A stretch of DNA of 64,000 nucleotides from Maea johnstoni (Eukaryota > Annelida > Polychaeta > Spionida > Magelonidae): positions 26,471,371-26,535,370 of the forward strand of contig OZ012699.1 in assembly GCA_963942565.1 (NCBI GenBank). The letters run 5' to 3'. The notes below the pieces were generated by a model. The model did not search any database and was not told where the DNA came from. It worked only from the letters and a program-made list of their open reading frames with translations. A program made the translations under genes and the position numbers. Each line of letters opens with the position of its first letter. Position 1 is the first letter of the stretch. Shown here piece after piece: positions 34,465-45,553 of this stretch.

Positions 34465-36477
34465 TTAGACAAAAAGGGTTTCCTGTTTTACTAATATACT
34501 ATTAGCATTTTCCTCCAACTCTTGCTTTAGTGGGAGACACTGTACTTTAACAACATCGTTTTCCAGTTTTACTAATACGCTACCAGCCTTTTCCTCCAAC
34601 TCCTGCTTTAATGGAATACATTGTCCTTTAACAACTATCCATTGTCTTGATTCTGGTAACCTTTCTTCAGTGTGTGTACTCATGTGAGTAACTAGACCAG
34701 ATAAACATGTGAATGCCTTGTCACACTCATCGCATGCGAATGTTTTTTCCTCACTGTGTATTTTCTGATGCTGCACCACATTAGAAGAGTGTGTGAATGC
34801 CTTTTCATATTCATTGCATTGGAAGGGTCTTTCTCCACTGTGTGTCCTCTTATGCCTTACCAGACTGTAGGATCGTGTGAATGCTTTGTCACATTCATTG
34901 CACTGGAAGGGTCTTTCCCCACTGTGTATCCTCTTATGCTTTACCAGATTAGAAGAAGTTGTGAAAGCCTTGTCACATTCATTGCACTGGAAGGGTCTTT
35001 CCCCACTGTGTATCCTCTCATGCTCTACCAGATGATAGAAGTTTCTGAATGCCTGGTCACATACATTGCACTGAAAGGGTCTTTCCCCACTGTGTATCCT
35101 CTTATGCTTTACCAGATAAGAAGAAGTTGTGAAAGCCTTGTCACATTCATTGCACTGGAAGGGTCTCTCCCCACTGTGCATCCTCTTATGCTCTACCAGA
35201 TGATAGGAGTTTCTGAATGCCTTGTCACATTCATTGCACTGGAAGGGTCTTTCCCCACTGTGTATCCTCTTATGCTGTATCAGACTACAAGACCGTGTGA
35301 ATGCCTTGTCACATTCATTGCACTGGAAGGGTCTTTCCCCACTGTGTATCCTCTTATGCTTTACAAGAGCAGAAGAATGTGTGAATGCCTTGTCACATTC
35401 ATTGCAATGGAAGGGTCTTTCCCCACTGTGTATCCTCTTATGCTGTACCAGACTAGAAGAAGTTGTGAAAGCCTTGTCACATTCATTGCACTGGAAGGGT
35501 CTTTCCCTACTGTGTATCCTCTCATGCTGTACCAGACTAGAAGACCTTGTGAATGCCTTGTCACATACAATGCACTGGAAGGGTCTTTCCCTACTGTGTA
35601 TCTTCTCATGCTGTACCAGGATAGAAGACTGTGTGAATGCCTTGTCGCATAAATTGCACTGGAAAGGTCTTTCACCACTGTGTATCCTCTTATGCTCTAC
35701 CAGATGAGAGGAGCTTCTGAATGCCTTGTCACATTCATTGCACTGGAAGGGTCTTGCCCCACTGTGTATCTTCTTATGCTTGACTAGACCAGAAGACTGT
35801 GTGAATGCCTTGTCAAATAAATTGCACTGGAAGGGACTTTCCCCACTGTGTATCTTCTTATGCCTTACGAGATCAGAAGACTGTGTGAATGCTTTGTCAC
35901 ATTCATTGCACTGGAAAGGTCTTTTCTCACGGTGTATCCTCTCATGTCTTACCAGATTAGAAGAAGTTGTGAAAGCCCTGTCACATTCATTGCACTGGAA
36001 GGGTCTTTCCCCACTGTGTATCCTCTCATGCTCTACCAGATTAGAGGATTTTCTGAATTCCTTGTCACATACATTGCACTGGAAGGGTTTTTCCCCACTG
36101 TGTATCCTCTTATGATTTACAAGATCAGAAGACTGTGCGAATGCCTTGTCACATTCATTGCACTGAAAGAGTTTTTTCCCAGTGTGTATCCTCTTATGCA
36201 GCCCCAAATCAGATGAGCATATGAATGCCTCATCACATAAATTGCACTGGAAGGGTCTTTCTCCACTGTTTATCCACTTATGCTGTTGCAGATTAGAAGA
36301 CTGCGTGAATGGGAGTGCTGTAAAGTCCTTGTCGTGTGGAAAAGGTCTTTCCCCATTGGGTGTTTTCTTGTGTCTTATCAAATTGGATGAACATTCATAT
36401 GACTTGTTAGGTTCATCGCAAGTAAAGCCACTTTCCCCTTTATGCCCATCCTTTTGATCTTTCACATCCGAAGACAT
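34465..36477 (-). CDS. C2H2 zinc-finger protein, paralogue B (670 aa)
   Basis: Same architecture as paralogue A and identical to it over the first 110 or so residues. There are 19 finger units from residue 76. Units 6 (CNLF) and 18 (CNEY) lack the second Cys, leaving 17 complete fingers. The protein is exactly two units (56 aa) longer than A. Aligned fingers 2-4 differ from A mainly at helix positions 3 and 6, the usual base-contact positions: QSSAFVY becomes QSSDLVN and NSSHLVD becomes KSSNLVE. The tail keeps four psi-K-x-E sites (K624, K637, K651, K664), the second being VKLE instead of VKQE. No effector domain is visible in this exon. Start choice is as for A. Confidence 0.93.
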   Translation of the reverse strand: MSSDVKDQKDGHKGESGFTCDEPNKSYECSSNLIRHKKTPNGERPFPHDKDFTALPFTQSSNLQQHKWINSGERPFQCNLCDEAFICSSDLGLHKRIHTGKKLFQCNECDKAFAQSSDLVNHKRIHSGEKPFQCNVCDKEFRKSSNLVEHERIHSGERPFQCNECDRAFTTSSNLVRHERIHREKRPFQCNECDKAFTQSSDLVRHKKIHSGESPFQCNLFDKAFTQSSGLVKHKKIHSGARPFQCNECDKAFRSSSHLVEHKRIHSGERPFQCNLCDKAFTQSSILVQHEKIHSRERPFQCIVCDKAFTRSSSLVQHERIHSRERPFQCNECDKAFTTSSSLVQHKRIHSGERPFHCNECDKAFTHSSALVKHKRIHSGERPFQCNECDKAFTRSCSLIQHKRIHSGERPFQCNECDKAFRNSYHLVEHKRMHSGERPFQCNECDKAFTTSSYLVKHKRIHSGERPFQCNVCDQAFRNFYHLVEHERIHSGERPFQCNECDKAFTTSSNLVKHKRIHSGERPFQCNECDKAFTRSYSLVRHKRTHSGERPFQCNEYEKAFTHSSNVVQHQKIHSEEKTFACDECDKAFTCLSGLVTHMSTHTEERLPESRQWIVVKGQCIPLKQELEEKAGSVLVKLENDVVKVQCLPLKQELEENANSILVKQETLFV

Positions 36478-36495
36478 GGTAAGTGCTTATAAAAA

Positions 36496-38379
36496 AGACT
36501 TCACTAATCAATCCAGTCTCCCTTGTTGCAGAATTTATTCTGGAAGTATGACTTTAACAATGGAATGGAAGCCTAAACTCTGAAAATCGTGGGGATTTGT
36601 CAGCTAAGATAGGTTCTGGGTAGGTTCTCTCCTTCAAATTACTTCCAAGCGTTGCTTTGGAATCGACCACACAGCCAAAAGTATATACCTTTCAGTACTG
36701 TTGCAGGTAAGAATGTGTACAGTACATGTGAATTATCCTCATCATAGCACTAGAAAATAACTGCTCCCTGAGTAAAGTTCATCTATGCTACATTGAGTAG
36801 AGCCCATCACTTGACATCTCACTCCAAGAGGCAGAAATGATGAATGTTTGACTTAGACCTTGATTGATTTTGGCCTTCATGTTGCAATGTTCAGTCACAG
36901 AGTAGTTTGGTTGATGAATTTACCACTTTAGGGATCTGAAATAAGAGAACAGGGAAAATAGAAATCAAAAACAATTACTTCGGGTGAATTTCTCATAAAA
37001 TCTTCTGTAAACATTCAATTGTGTAACTATCAAAAAATATCCCTACTTCTGGATTAGTTTGTGGTAAAATAAGTGGTGGATTAGCAGTGAAGTTCAGTTA
37101 GGGGCACAAGATATATTAGGACTGGTATTGACTTGGGATATTTAGGATTGAGACTGGCATCACTATTATTAGGATACTGATTCCAATGCCAAGCCTTAGC
37201 GTCATCATTTTAGAAGTTGCTGGGATTCATTTACATTCATAACAAATGAGCCTGTTACATTTTCATTACCACATACGGTAACCACTAATTGGCAGGGTAA
37301 AATTGGCAATGTGCTGTTCTGAGTTCTGTTTGTCAGCTTTGCCAGAGAGAAGTTACAGCTGGCCAGAAATGTTGCCTGTTTAATTTCAACTTAATGGGAG
37401 GTTTACAATGCTCTCAAGTGTAAGTTTCCTTTATCTTTGACTCGAGTCAGATAGACATGATCATGCTGACTCGATAACCAATGTAATACTCGAGACAGAG
37501 CTGCCCATAACGTATCAATACCAGCCCTAGGCACTGGGTATACTAGTAGCTTTCCCATGTGGGCTCCAACCTTAACCAGCTGTCTACCTGAATTTGAAAC
37601 TTCCTCACTGTAATTCTCTAAATGATCCTTGAGGGAATAATGAATCAGCCACACCCTTTGAGGGGGGAAAGCATGGATTCAAAACTTCTGTCCATCCTCA
37701 AAACAGAGAAATCAATTTGCACTTAAGTTTTGTACATCACAAAGTTTGCCTCTACGCAAAAATAGCAAAAAAATAGCAAAAAGATCATGGATTCATAGAC
37801 TACAAAATAACACCATCGTTTGCAGAGAAAACTACAGAAGTGACAGTGTAACTTGAGTGCTCCCGCTTATTATAGGGATTAGGTTGGCACTGGAGAGCAG
37901 AGTGGAAAATTAAGCTTTGGACCTGCTACCAGCCCGCCCGCGACATTTGCACAGAGAACGGGTAGACCACTTATGTTTGATATTTTGTGTAATGCCATTT
38001 CCTCTATCAATTTTATTGAAGTATGTATTTTTGTTACCTTTTGATTCTATGTCAAGAACATGTAACACATAAGGCAGGTGAGGATGTTGATAAGTACAGC
38101 ATCTATTTTACTGTTACACAGTACGTTTTGCATCTTCTTTTATATGCAAATGTATAATAAAAAAAATACATTTGAGTTGTAACATATTGTGAATGTATTC
38201 GATGGGAACCATCTTAATCTTTCATCCAATATCCTAGGGTTATACCATAAGGGAATAGATAGTTAATAGTTGATTCTCTTTAGGTTAAAACTTTTACAAG
38301 TACAGGAAAGGGATTTTATGGCATCGTTCCAAAAGCAGTTGCATACATCTTCCTGTATTTTCTTCAAGTACATATACAT
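36496..38379. repeat. Upstream flank of zinc-finger B, paralogous to 56665-58325
   Basis: Matches the unit C flank in order (for example GAGTAGAGCCCATCACTTGA here and GAGTAGAGCCCTTCACGTGA there). About 37260-37790 is specific to unit B; the corresponding place in unit C holds the TAA microsatellite. An 83-aa minus frame at 37403-37654 has no recognisable domain and I do not call it a gene. Confidence 0.75.
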
Positions 38380-38930
38380 TATGGGGCGCCGTCTCTAACA
38401 TCCATACTTTTGTTGACAGAAGCAACTTTTGTCAAGACAGAAGTACTTTTGTCTGACAAAAGTAACTTTTGTCTTACTAAAGTACTTCTGTCTTGACCAA
38501 AGCTGCTTCTGTCAACATAAGTAACTTTTGACATGCACCATCAACTCATTACTTCAATGCTGCCCTTACAATCAACAGACACCTAAGTAGTCACACCGGA
38601 TACGTAGTCGGAGGTGCTTCAACTCAACTATTCGATCACGCACGCCATCTGCAATCGCTGCACGATACTAAGACAAAATTACTTTTGTTGAGACAGAAAT
38701 TCTTTTGTCGAGACAGAAATACTTTTGTCTAGACAAAGGTACTTATGTCGAGCCGAGTACTTTTGTCAACAAAAGTAACTTTTGTCGTGACAAAAGTACT
38801 TTTATCAGCACAAAAGTAATTTTGTGTTACACATGGTGTAACCACTCACCAAATGTCACATTTTAGACTTCCATCTCGACAAAATTGCTTCTGCCGACAA
38901 AAGTGTGCATATTACAAACAGCGCCCCATA
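38380..38930. mobile_element. 551-bp TIR element made of ACTTTTGTC palindromic repeats
   Basis: The ends TATGGGGCGC and GCGCCCCATA are a perfect 10-bp inverted repeat. ATACAT flanks both ends (38374-38379 and 38931-38936). The paralogous site near 58330 reads CATATACATACACC, exactly the sequence expected before insertion. The interior is packed with about 20 copies of ACTTTTGTC or its complement GACAAAAGT, often as back-to-back palindromes, around a unique centre (about 38530-38670). There is no coding capacity. The 6-bp duplication does not settle the superfamily. Confidence 0.87.
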
Positions 38931-38936
38931 ATACAT

Positions 38937-40469
38937 ACACCATGTCCAATCTCTACATTTTGGGGAAGGCGGCCCAACTACCATGCGATTTAAAAGTCCT
39001 TTCAAATCAAGAGGATTATCCTTCAAGGCTTGTTCAAGACGTCCACCTACCCTTGATAGTGGCCGTCTTGACCAAGGGTAGGTTACCGTCTTGGTAAGTG
39101 GCCATCTTGACCCAGACCAAAAGTTCAAAGTGTGCAGTGTACTGGAACATGCGGGTACCAGGATAGTGCAAATACAATTCTAGTACAATCAGAATGGAGG
39201 TTGTTAAGTACAAGATGATAGCTTTCTCCTAAAATATGATATACCATATTTTTTTGGAAATATCAGCCACCTAAGGAATATGGGCCAGTATAATTATTAG
39301 ACAAAATAATTAGTGTGGAATCTCGGACACCCTTGATCTATTTTACACGAAATATGAACCACCCTGTAAATCTTGCCAATGCAACAGGTGATCCGCTATT
39401 TTTTTTTCTTGTTTTCGCCACCTCGATGACTTTTTTCTTGACAGTAAGCATTGTAGTCAATATTGATCAGATTTTGCTATGTCAGAATTTACATAATCAG
39501 ATTACTTCCAGGTTAGCTTTAGAAATAACAGACAACCATTGCACAATCTGATAGAAGATACATCCAGTCTTAGATGAATAAAAGAATGGATATGTAGCGA
39601 GAGAAACATGACAGGAAATGGTCACATAGGACATTTGAAAGTCACTATATACAACCTTGGATTAAGAAAAGAATGGATATGTAACGAGAGACCAATTACT
39701 ATATGCCCTATAGTTACATGCTAACCTCATGCCAGGACTAGCAGATAAGGCAGCAGCACGAGGTCACGTGGGAACAAGGACCAATCAGGGCTCCCGCATC
39801 GATTACATTACAGAGAAACCTTATCTCCACCACCTGCTGGGGGTGCCCAGAGCACCTATTAGCGACTATTAATTGACACTGGTTGAGGCTAGCATGTTCA
39901 GGTTGACCGGCTGGTTTCCATTCCATGTGTTGGTCTTCTAAGATACAACTTTCAACCCTCAGAAGCATGCTAAAACTCCTATATTAAGCTGCAAGCCGAT
40001 GTATTATATATACTTCCTTTCCTAAATATCCCACTTTTATGTATATAGTCATTTCCATTAAAACTGCTTTTACACTCAGTTTTCTTATAAGAGGGGAAAT
40101 CATCTGAGAGGCTGTCTCATTTTGAGTGACAGCCCCTCTGATGACTTCATTGATTGGACCCTCGTATCGTTTACATATAGCGAAACCTGCGCGCCAATAT
40201 GCGCAGAACGCGACTTTTTGTGATATTGGCCGCAGCGAGCTTTTTCAGGTAGCTCAGGCGGGTGGTTTCATATCCCTTGTTTTATTTATCTAAGGACGAG
40301 TCTGTTTAGAATTCGGATTGTTTGTCTACGAGTTGACTTGATTGATTTTTCACGAAATACCGTACCTTATGTTAAACATCTGACCACTGCCACTCCAAAG
40401 CAAATGTTGATTTTTCTATTGTGTTGATTTGCCGCTGAGGTTGGTTCATCTTGATAGTGCCATAAAAAT
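38937..40469. repeat. Continuation of flank B, paralogous to 58337-59589
   Basis: Collinear with unit C/D sequence (ACACCATGTCCAATCTCTAC here and ACACCATGTCTATTCTGTAC there). A unit B-specific segment of about 295 bp (39646-39940) interrupts the match. It contains a second copy of GAATGGATATGTA and a CACGTG site. No gene was recognised. Confidence 0.75.
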
Positions 40470-41735
40470 GGCGCCAAAAGCTGGCTGGATCAGATGTGGT
40501 TAGAGAGAGCAAAGTCTCTGAGGCTCCAGCCAATAGAAATACAGAGCGTCATGAGTCACAAGACTGGTGGCGCCCCCTACATTATCCTGTGATTGAGAGG
40601 GCTGTGGGACTGTCTCCGAAAGGCCGCGAACGCGATGACCACCTATGTAATCCCTTTTTGTTTTATTAAGCATTAAGAAGGTTACTTTTGATTGACGTAT
40701 GTAACGTTGGGTGTTTTTATTCAACTTTTCACCATTAAAACAAAGATTTTCCCAAAAAAAAAAGAAATAGCAAAAATTGGGTGTTTTAAAAAGATTTCGT
40801 TTTTTCAAAGAATATGAAAACAGTGCCCCAGAAACTGAAGATATTTGAAATTGTTATAATTGATCAGTTGACCAACGTAGTAAATTTGGAGTAGTGCATT
40901 AAGTTATATTTCATCCCCACTTAGAAATTATCATACCCATCCCTAAAATATGGGAGGTGCCCGCGACTTTAGGGCAGACAGTGTGATCAGAACTTGCAGA
41001 GAGTATACGGTTTTCAGAAGAAATAGGACTCCAAAATTTCCAGGGGTGGGGGTTTGGAGTGTGTCGACCATCAACTCATCAACTGTAGCGCCTTCCTCCA
41101 GTCAAAGAGTACTTGAGCGTTATGGTCACGAAATTTCCAGTTGGCTTGTATGGATTGAAGGAATATCTTAAAAGCCTAATCCTTCCAAAGCCACATACAC
41201 GTGTTTGTATATTAAAGCTAAGCTTCTATTTGTGGTGACATAACCTATATCAACCATGCACAGATATATGAAGTATACTATTAAATACCAGTACTGTAAT
41301 ACCAAGCTGTGTGCGCAACTTGTTTCCGCAAAGTACAAGCAAAGGCAACGATCGACCTCTATTGGTCGAATATGGCAAAGAATGACGTCATGGTGGGACG
41401 GAATCCCATCACAAATTACAAAGTCGTAACTTTGTGAATGCTATGAAGGTGAATGCAGAATTATTAGTGCGCAAACTAGAGTGCTTCGCGACCTTATGAC
41501 CGCCGATGATCACGCAACATGCGCACAAAATCCTCAGTGCAATAAATGCTCATGCGACGTCATGATTATAGTTGCGGGAAAAGCTGCCACGGCGGTGGCC
41601 TCTATGTTCACAATGAAAATAAACTATCCGCCTCTCCCAGTTGTCTCCGTGGGTCAATTTCGATGCAGCTTAGATTGTTAGAACCGCCACAATTCATTCT
41701 ACTTGTCATATCTATTTTAAAGCTCTTGCGTAATG
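40470..41735. repeat. Start of amplicon unit C, paralogous to 59590-61735
   Basis: The AAAAGCTGGCTGGATCAGAT start corresponds to the TAAGCCTGGGGTTGGATCAG start of units A and B. It is collinear with unit D except for two insertions in D. The match resumes beyond the LINE for about 30 bp at 47712. No gene was seen. Confidence 0.8.
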
Positions 41736-42096
41736 TAGTAGTATGTTTATTAACTGTAGTCAAGCTACAAAATCATACGTGATACAAAACAAAAATAGAC
41801 ACAAAGAAGGAAACATAAATGAGAACTTAGGGATAACAAACCAAAGAAAAACATGAAAAGTACTATTACATACGAAGAGTTTGGACGGTTATACAAACTT
41901 AAAGTAGAAAAGAGAAAATAAAATAGACATGTAGACACTTAACATGAACTCATCCGGTAACTATTGCCAACAAGACAAGTTAGTATGCTAGCATACCATC
42001 AGCTAGATAACATGACAATATATTTCCGTGCATTTATATTTAAATATCCAGCTTAAAGCATAAGGCAGCTGGCATAAATATACACATTATATGGGT
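41736..42096 (-). other. LINE 3' untranslated region
   Basis: AT-rich sequence between the polymerase stop and the element end. It ends with TTAATAAACATACTACTAC on the minus strand: an AATAAA signal followed by a short tandem repeat tail. A related end occurs at 61865 (AATAAACATACAATACAATA). Confidence 0.75.
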
Positions 42097-43572
42097 TTAT
42101 CCTATCCCGACACGGTCTCGCACGACTTTTCTAATCATTCTATGTACATGCACAGCTACCACAGACACGAACTGAATCATAAGCACCCATGTTATACCTT
42201 CTACAGGTCTGCCCATCAGGGTCCAGTATATATTCTGAGACATCTCTATGACCCTCCTACCGGCACCCCCCGCGATGTTTTCTAACTCATCGAACATAGC
42301 CCGCCGCTCGTCTTCTATATATGCGCATTGCATGATTATGTGTTGCGGATCCTCGAGAGCGTAGCTGTCACATAAGGAGCATGACCTGACACTGTATGTA
42401 GCATCCTTAAGTCTCGGATCGTCACATCTAAGGTCACTTGCCTTACAGATCAACCTCACCATGGTTTCACATTCACGAATTAAACAATGATTTACATCAG
42501 CTATGTGCCACCAGGAACAATATTGGGGAAAGTCCATAATCATTCGTACTTCACCTAGCGATTTAAAGTAATTACATCTTGTCTTCCAGTCCCTGTATTC
42601 TATTCTCCACGCATGGTCCCAAACCAAATCTCTCCAGGCTACTTTACTAAATACCCTTATCCCGAAGATCATCTGGACCGTTTCTCGATATACCTCAAAA
42701 AGAATTGACGCTCGGAGAATCTCAAAGATTGGGCTGTGGAACTCATTGTGCACATAGGTTTCTATATCATCATTAAACTGATGTGTCCTAGAGAGTAACA
42801 GTTTCTTATACACCATATCATCCTCCATTTGTACGATTGTCCGCACAAACAACAATTTTTTCACATAAGCAAAAAGTTCCAAACGTACCCATCCTAAACA
42901 TGCGTAGCTCGTTTGACTAGGTGACATAGCAGAGAACCTTTGTAGGCGTCTCCCCGCATACCTCTGAAAGTTATCTAGGAGAATTACGTCGTTATCAGTC
43001 ATGACCCACAATTCGGCACCATAGGTCACTATAGGGACAATAAAGCACCAGAAAACTAGGTTGCAAGCTTGCATACTAACGCCGCCTCTCTTTACACCTA
43101 TACCGGACGCTGCCCCGAGTGCTTTTCTACCTTTCGCTATTTTTTCTTTAGTTCTCTCATCATTATTATCAAGTACCGAACACTTAACACCGACATGGTC
43201 ATACGTTAATTTCTCAGGGATTTTGTTGTAACCGAGCTTGAATTGTCGGGCAGCTGAATTTGTTACCCTCTCTCTTTGACCCTCTCCGTACACAAGCACA
43301 GCACTCTTTTTCGAGTTAAACTGGTAACGCCATCTAGTGCTGTGCAGATATACTATATCCATAACACCATCAATTTTACGTCGGGAGGTACAGGCGGAGG
43401 CTACGTCGTCTGCATAGCCTAGAGGAGTGGTACTGTACCCATGGACAACACTACAAAGACCAGAACTCTGAAGATCAACTAAAAGGGAGTTAATAAAAAC
43501 TGCATATTTGATCAAGGAGAGGTACCCGCCCTGATGAATCCCGCAGAGCATTGGGTACCACTCAGAGATCAA
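42097..43572 (-). pseudogene. LINE ORF2, 5'-deleted reverse transcriptase part (491 codons)
   Basis: Carries the second half of a non-LTR reverse transcriptase: GIHQGGYLS (the G-x-x-Q-G-G-x-L-S motif), then GYADDVA (catalytic Asp pair, residues 53-56), thumb and connection, and a C-terminal CSLCDSYALEDPQHIIMQC (C-x2-C-x9-H-x4-C) zinc-like motif. The fingers and the first catalytic Asp motif are absent: the endonuclease frame joins this part directly, in a different frame, around 43571-43590. No ATG starts the frame, as expected for a fragment of a longer ORF. The element cannot encode a complete polymerase. Confidence 0.88.
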
Positions 43573-45008
43573 ATCATCAACGCGTACTCTACATTGAAAA
43601 TCAATATAGCACTTATATCAGATGCGGACCCTGGGTATTGGGGGGAGGACTTGGCTATATTGGCTATACCCCCTCTCTCCCTCTTAAGAAGCCGCCAAAA
43701 AGTGTTTTTATCGATATCTGCTGCACTCGAAGCCTCCCTAATTTTATCGTCTTCATATTGCCGTTTCAAGTGCCTCAGACATCCAATAAACCTCTTTTTC
43801 GCTAAGTTATTGTTAATCCATAACTGGTTATCCCTTTCTCTTGGTCTCCCGGCAAGACACCATTCACGAAAACAGCTGACTTTATGCCTCTTGAGTATAT
43901 CTAATTCGGCACACCAAAAGGGTTTGACATTTTTTCTGTACCTAGAAACCGGGATAACTTTCTCATAAGAACGCATCGTGGATACAATTCGACCTACCAG
44001 ATTGTTAAGATTATCTTCGTTTGGATGTAATTGATTGAATTCATCGAAAATTCTGTATAGTGCATCAGACACAGGATTAGTGTACCTATCGTATAGATCC
44101 TGACGTGAGAGTTTGTCCCACCTTACCTTCCCCATATTCTTTACCCTCTTCAGAACTCTGATAACATCACCTACGTCAACGGCAAGAATGACCGGAAAGT
44201 GGTCAGAAGTATTGAGCGGCAAACTATCATCTACCCTGCAGACCTTTATATTATCGATTAGATCGGAGGGAATCAATACGTAATCGATGCATGATCTCCC
44301 GTTAGAACCGTCGAAGGTATCAACTGGACCAGTTACGGAGGCAGTCATGTTCAATGCGAGCAGATGATATCTATTCATAAACTGTAGGAGTATAGAACCT
44401 GCCCTAGTTGGTGCTCTGTTTCCCCTAGGCCCCCCTTCAGATCCTATGTCACAATTAAAATCGCCACCAATTATATTCACGCAGCCTTCCTCTGTACCTT
44501 CAAGAATAGCAGCCATTTCATCCGTCACTGTTTGTAAATCATCATACCCACCCTGTGTCGGGAGGTATACGCAAAAAATGTTAATAATAGTGCCCAGCGA
44601 ATTTTGCAGCCTTACCCCACATATCCGATCGTGGATGATCTCTTTCAATGGAGTAACACCTCTTATACAGGACTTCCACAAAATCGCAACGCCGCCCTGG
44701 CCGCGTCTCAAGCCAAAATTATCACTATTAGAATATTTACTCGCTCTCGCATGCCATTGTAAATCAGTGGAGATTTCATCAAGATCAGAGAGTTTATTGT
44801 CATGCAACCAATGCTCTGAGATGAGCATGAAGTCGTTTTCTTTGCATAAATCTCTAAGGCAGGGGATAGAGGCGGTTAGGCCCCTGACATTCCAGGCGCA
44901 AATTTTAATCTGACTGGGGTCCAAACCCATAGAACTGCATTTAATCAGACGAACACACAGAAAACATATCAACCAAATTATGATGTATAATGCCTTGTAT
45001 TTCATCAT
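43569..45008 (-). CDS. LINE ORF2, APE-type endonuclease part (479 aa)
   Basis: Encodes the target-nicking endonuclease of the LINE. Residue motifs in order: N40 in CAWNVRGL, E65 in ISEHWL, D183/N185 in GGDFNCD, a Ser-Cys-Ile-Asp-Tyr block near 239-243, and S268-D269-H270 in TSDHFPV. These are the hallmark residues of APE-like LINE endonucleases and all look intact. The first 26 residues are hydrophobic and probably precede the true start (M27). The frame ends after NTFWRLLKRERGG, where the link to the polymerase begins, because of the internal deletion. The frame then shifts relative to the downstream RT part. Confidence 0.9.
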   Translation of the reverse strand: MMKYKALYIIIWLICFLCVRLIKCSSMGLDPSQIKICAWNVRGLTASIPCLRDLCKENDFMLISEHWLHDNKLSDLDEISTDLQWHARASKYSNSDNFGLRRGQGGVAILWKSCIRGVTPLKEIIHDRICGVRLQNSLGTIINIFCVYLPTQGGYDDLQTVTDEMAAILEGTEEGCVNIIGGDFNCDIGSEGGPRGNRAPTRAGSILLQFMNRYHLLALNMTASVTGPVDTFDGSNGRSCIDYVLIPSDLIDNIKVCRVDDSLPLNTSDHFPVILAVDVGDVIRVLKRVKNMGKVRWDKLSRQDLYDRYTNPVSDALYRIFDEFNQLHPNEDNLNNLVGRIVSTMRSYEKVIPVSRYRKNVKPFWCAELDILKRHKVSCFREWCLAGRPRERDNQLWINNNLAKKRFIGCLRHLKRQYEDDKIREASSAADIDKNTFWRLLKRERGGIANIAKSSPQYPGSASDISAILIFNVEYALMI

Positions 45009-45537
45009 GGAGATTTAAATTTACAACTATCAGCATTCGCATTATCATACTATGTACACCTTCATTAACGATTTGATCTACATCAGAGAAATATATACAC
45101 CCGTAGTCATCCAGATACACAACACACATATCAGCCGAATTATGACATATATTGACATGTATTTCATCATGAAGATTCGATTTTACTACTATCAACATTC
45201 GTATTAGCATACTATATACAACTTCTGTGAAGATTTGATCTACATCATAACAATATATACCTCCGTAATCATATATATACATCTGATTCATACTGACTCG
45301 GGATCCTGCCCCTATCAAGCAAAGTCTCAAATGGCTGTCATCTTTCGACGGTTCCCCAGCATATCGGATATGGAGTTGCACCCTTACTACGTAACAAAGA
45401 TAGTCCGAGGTATCACGATCGGATTGTACAACTAAACAATCCGTGTTAGTCATGTAGCTGCCGATTATAGTCTGATGACGCATCATACATGCTTCGAAAT
45501 GTATAGTGCACAACATGTTAGGCATGTGAGGCATCAT
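44941..45537 (-). CDS. Small LINE-internal ORF with a 54-aa tandem repeat (198 aa)
   Basis: Lies 16 nt after the ORF1 stop in another frame and overlaps the first 68 nt of the endonuclease frame. It holds two clear copies and the start of a third of a 54-residue unit (DYGGIYCYDVDQIFTEVVYS, then MLIRMLIVV and NLHDEI). The underlying DNA repeats with a 162-bp period (GTATTTCATCATG at 44997 and 45159). No domain was recognised. It may be only the ORF1-ORF2 linker with a duplicated block that happens to stay open; the in-frame period makes translation possible but not proven. Confidence 0.4.
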   Translation of the reverse strand: MMPHMPNMLCTIHFEACMMRHQTIIGSYMTNTDCLVVQSDRDTSDYLCYVVRVQLHIRYAGEPSKDDSHLRLCLIGAGSRVSMNQMYIYDYGGIYCYDVDQIFTEVVYSMLIRMLIVVKSNLHDEIHVNICHNSADMCVVYLDDYGCIYFSDVDQIVNEGVHSMIMRMLIVVNLNLHDEIQGIIHHNLVDMFSVCSSD

Positions 45538-45553
45538 ACAGAGTATATCACTA

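Larger units (their letters stand above)
24768..36495. repeat. Amplicon unit B (near-identical partner of unit A)
   Basis: Starts at CATAAGCCTGGGGTTGG and follows unit A with only scattered single-base changes and a few indels: one 142-bp copy lost or not gained near 30359, and 39 bp extra near 32857. Left of 24768 it also shares diverged sequence with units C and D (for example TTTTTCACGAAATAC near 24619 and 40350), so the start at 24768 is a breakpoint of the A/B copy rather than the ancestral unit edge. Confidence 0.93.

Noticed and set aside
34756-35652. Long plus-strand open frame (298 aa) opposite zinc-finger B, and similar ones opposite A and C
   Set aside because: It is the antisense of an 84-bp finger repeat, so an open frame is automatically repeated; no independent coding sign.
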